64,000 bases of DNA from Knoellia remsis. GTDB taxonomy: Bacteria; Actinomycetota; Actinomycetes; Actinomycetales; Dermatophilaceae. Below are positions 62,517-64,000 of this stretch, one piece after another. The first letter of the stretch is position 1. Every line of letters begins with the position of its first letter. The stretch spans positions 124,001 through 188,000 of the forward strand of contig NZ_PVTI01000001.1 of assembly GCF_003002895.1 (NCBI RefSeq). Direction: 5' to 3'. Both the position numbers and the translations under genes were made by a program. Below the pieces are notes generated by a model. That model made no database searches. It saw nothing but the letters and a program-made list of their open reading frames with translations, and had not been told where the DNA came from.

Positions 62517-63386
62517 TCACTCCTCGAAGCTGTGCTCCGCTGCCGGGAACGCCCCCGAGCGGACCTCCGCGGCGTACTCCGCCGCCGCGCGGCCGAGCTC
62601 GGCGCGCATGTCGAGGTACTTCTTGACGAAGCGCGGCATCCGGCCGCCGCGCAGGCCGGCCATGTCCTGCCAGACGAGGACCTGGGCGTCGCAGTCCGGC
62701 CCGGCGCCGATGCCGACCGTCGGGATGCGCAGCTCCTCGGTGACCCGCTTCGCCAGCGGGGCGGGGACCATCTCCATGACGATGGCGAAACAGCCCGCTT
62801 CCTGCAGCGCGAGAGCGTCCTCGAGGAGGGCGTCGGCGCCGGAGCCGCGGCCCTGGACGCGGTAGCCGCCGAGGACGTGCTCGCTCTGCGGGGTGAAGCC
62901 GATGTGCCCCATGACGGGGATTCCGGCGCGCACGAGCAGCTCGACCTCGGGGACCATCGCCTTGCCGCCCTCGAGCTTGACGGCGTGGGCGAGGCCCTCC
63001 TTCATGAACCGCGTCGCCGTGGCGAGGGCTTGCTGCGGGCTGGCCTGGTAGGAGCCGAACGGGAGGTCCGCGACGACCATGGCGTGCTTTGCGGCCGACG
63101 TCACGGCCCGGCACAGCGGCACGAGGTGGTCGACGGTGACCGGCACGGTCGTCTCGAAGCCGTAGACGTTGTTGCCGGCCGAGTCGCCGACGAGCAGGCA
63201 TGGGATGCCGGCCTCGTCGAAGATCTCCGCGGCGTACATGTCGTAGGCCGTGAGCATCGCCCACTTCTCGCCGGTCTCCTTCATCTTCTGCAGGTGGGGG
63301 ACGCGGATCCGCTTCTGCGGCGCGGCCTGGGCGCCCGTGCCGTAGGGGTTCGTCGTCTCGGCCGGAGGGGTGGGCTGCTCGCTCAT
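62517..63386 (-). CDS. panB: 3-methyl-2-oxobutanoate hydroxymethyltransferase
   Basis: A 289-residue enzyme of pantothenate synthesis that adds hydroxymethyl to ketoisovalerate. [52 protein letters not shown], then [43 protein letters not shown] and [25 protein letters not shown] are PanB blocks. The N-terminal 25 residues are a polar extension. ATG at 63386 is chosen because the family begins there; the frame is open further up but low in protein-like features. Confidence 0.95.
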   Translation of the reverse strand: MSEQPTPPAETTNPYGTGAQAAPQKRIRVPHLQKMKETGEKWAMLTAYDMYAAEIFDEAGIPCLLVGDSAGNNVYGFETTVPVTVDHLVPLCRAVTSAAKHAMVVADLPFGSYQASPQQALATATRFMKEGLAHAVKLEGGKAMVPEVELLVRAGIPVMGHIGFTPQSEHVLGGYRVQGRGSGADALLEDALALQEAGCFAIVMEMVPAPLAKRVTEELRIPTVGIGAGPDCDAQVLVWQDMAGLRGGRMPRFVKKYLDMRAELGRAAAEYAAEVRSGAFPAAEHSFEE

Positions 63387-63561
63387 GGGCCCGATCCTGT
63401 CAGAGCGCCCCGCCAAGACGGGCGCGAGCGTGAGCAGCCCCGCACGCAAGGTAAAGGGCAGGTAAAAGAAACCACAGAAACCGTTGTGCAAATGCTGGGA
63501 GGGTGGTCAGACTGCAGGGTGCTGCGGCTACCCCTGCCGCGGCGTCGACACTGGAGGAACC

Positions 63562-64000
63562 GTGACACGACGACACACTCGCGCCCTGGCCATCGCGGCC
63601 GGGGCCGCGCTGGCGGTGAGCCTGGCCCCCATGGGTGCGCAGGCCGCGCCGGACGGTGGCGCCCCCGCCGCCAAGGACTCGACGACGAGCCGACCGGACA
63701 ACCGGCCCGGCCCGAACACGGCCGAGCAGGCCAAGAAGCGGCAGAAGGCCATGGCCCTGCTGCGCAACGGCAAGGCCACCCTGCAGAAGCAGGCCGGCGG
63801 CGGCGCCACGGTCGCCCTCTCCGAGGCGGCCGGTGACGTCGTCGAGTTCCCGCTCGACAAGCAGGACACCGTCTTCACGATTCTCGCGGAGTTCGGCAAC
63901 CAGGGCTCGGGCAAGTACGGCACGACCCCCGGACCGCTGCACAACCAGATCCCGCAGCCGGACCGCACCAAGGACAACTCGACCTACTGGGTGCCGGACT
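63562..64000 (+). CDS. Immune inhibitor A-like M6 metalloprotease (5' part)
   Basis: Partial gene; 146 codons are in the window. The signal peptide (TRRHTRALAIAAGAALAVSL, cleavage near AQAA) shows export, followed by a disordered Asp/Pro/Lys linker. FTILAEFGNQGSGKYG and GPLHNQIPQPDRTKDNSTYWVPD are the N-terminal signature of M6/immune inhibitor A proteins; the zinc site HEXXH would be further downstream. CTGGAGGAAC lies before GTG 63562. It is divergent from panB; in the 175 bases between, I see an A-rich stretch but no known riboswitch. Confidence 0.85.
   Translation, partial: MTRRHTRALAIAAGAALAVSLAPMGAQAAPDGGAPAAKDSTTSRPDNRPGPNTAEQAKKRQKAMALLRNGKATLQKQAGGGATVALSEAAGDVVEFPLDKQDTVFTILAEFGNQGSGKYGTTPGPLHNQIPQPDRTKDNSTYWVPD

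Noticed and set aside
63387-63561. Possible c-di-AMP riboswitch before the secreted M6 protease
   Set aside because: The A-rich stretch lacks the ydaO-type conserved pieces; only a normal leader is supported.

Overview
The window looks like chromosome of a high-GC actinomycete. GC is around 70% by eye, many genes start with GTG, and several gene sets have actinobacterial order: fasR-fabD-fabH-acpP-fabF-accD, aceE followed by a DUF3052 gene and an AhpE-type peroxiredoxin, Nif3/zinc-ribbon genes, an actinobacterial DUF3145 gene, IdeR/DtxR-like and RosR-like operators, and a polyphosphate glucokinase. Overall gene content suggests Micrococcales, perhaps Intrasporangiaceae; this placement is an inference.

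Layout. 1-0.4 kb: thiM behind a TPP riboswitch (cut by the window edge). 0.5-4.7 kb: alkB, a secreted M15/peptidoglycan-binding protein, a hypothetical gene, recO-uppS. 4.9-9.1 kb: a secreted GH101 endo-alpha-N-acetylgalactosaminidase and a DeoR-type regulator. 9.2-12.8 kb: the zinc operon znuA-znuC-znuB-zur with paired Zur-like boxes. 12.8-20.7 kb: FMN reductase, glyS, Bcr/CflA exporter, a CNNM/CBS membrane protein and a luciferase-like monooxygenase/FMN-reductase pair. 21-29.5 kb: SigE-family sigma factor with a membrane partner, sulfurtransferase, dusB, dgt, dnaG. 29.6-32.1 kb: tRNA-Asn and a 2.3-kb IS30-type element with a CmtR-like regulator and CadD inside its terminal repeats. 32.7-36.0 kb: gluABCD-like amino-acid ABC transporter. 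36.2-44.0 kb: tRNA-Met, DUF3145 and the fatty-acid synthesis cluster with its FasR-like regulator. 44.2-53.1 kb: argG, a glycerophosphodiesterase, aceE, PH-domain membrane proteins, DUF3052, peroxiredoxin. 53.1-59.5 kb: tRNA-Val, nif3, zinc-ribbon protein, rhodanese-metZ, yaaA, an RNB ribonuclease and rnpB. 59.5-64 kb: MBL hydrolase, an iron-box-controlled Cys-rich mini-protein, ppgK, map, panB and the start of an M6 metalloprotease.

The most unusual property is not a gene. The octamer GTATGCCG (or CGGCATAC) occurs about 60 times on both strands in near-equal numbers, inside genes (as Tyr-Ala or Ala-Tyr codons using rare TAT and GCA) and between genes, where it is often extended to GTATGCCGTCCGC and arranged as inverted pairs that look like terminators. 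This resembles the DNA uptake sequences of Neisseriaceae and Pasteurellaceae. It is accompanied by several families of long intergenic palindromes (GACTGATTGC-type, TGAGTTCGGGAC-type and singletons) that sit against, or even encode, stop codons. The IS30/cadmium element lacks the octamer, which fits recent acquisition.

Functionally the window is mostly core metabolism (fatty acid, pyruvate, methionine, arginine, pantothenate, thiamine salvage), replication/RNA processing, zinc, iron and cadmium handling, and two secreted hydrolases at its edges.
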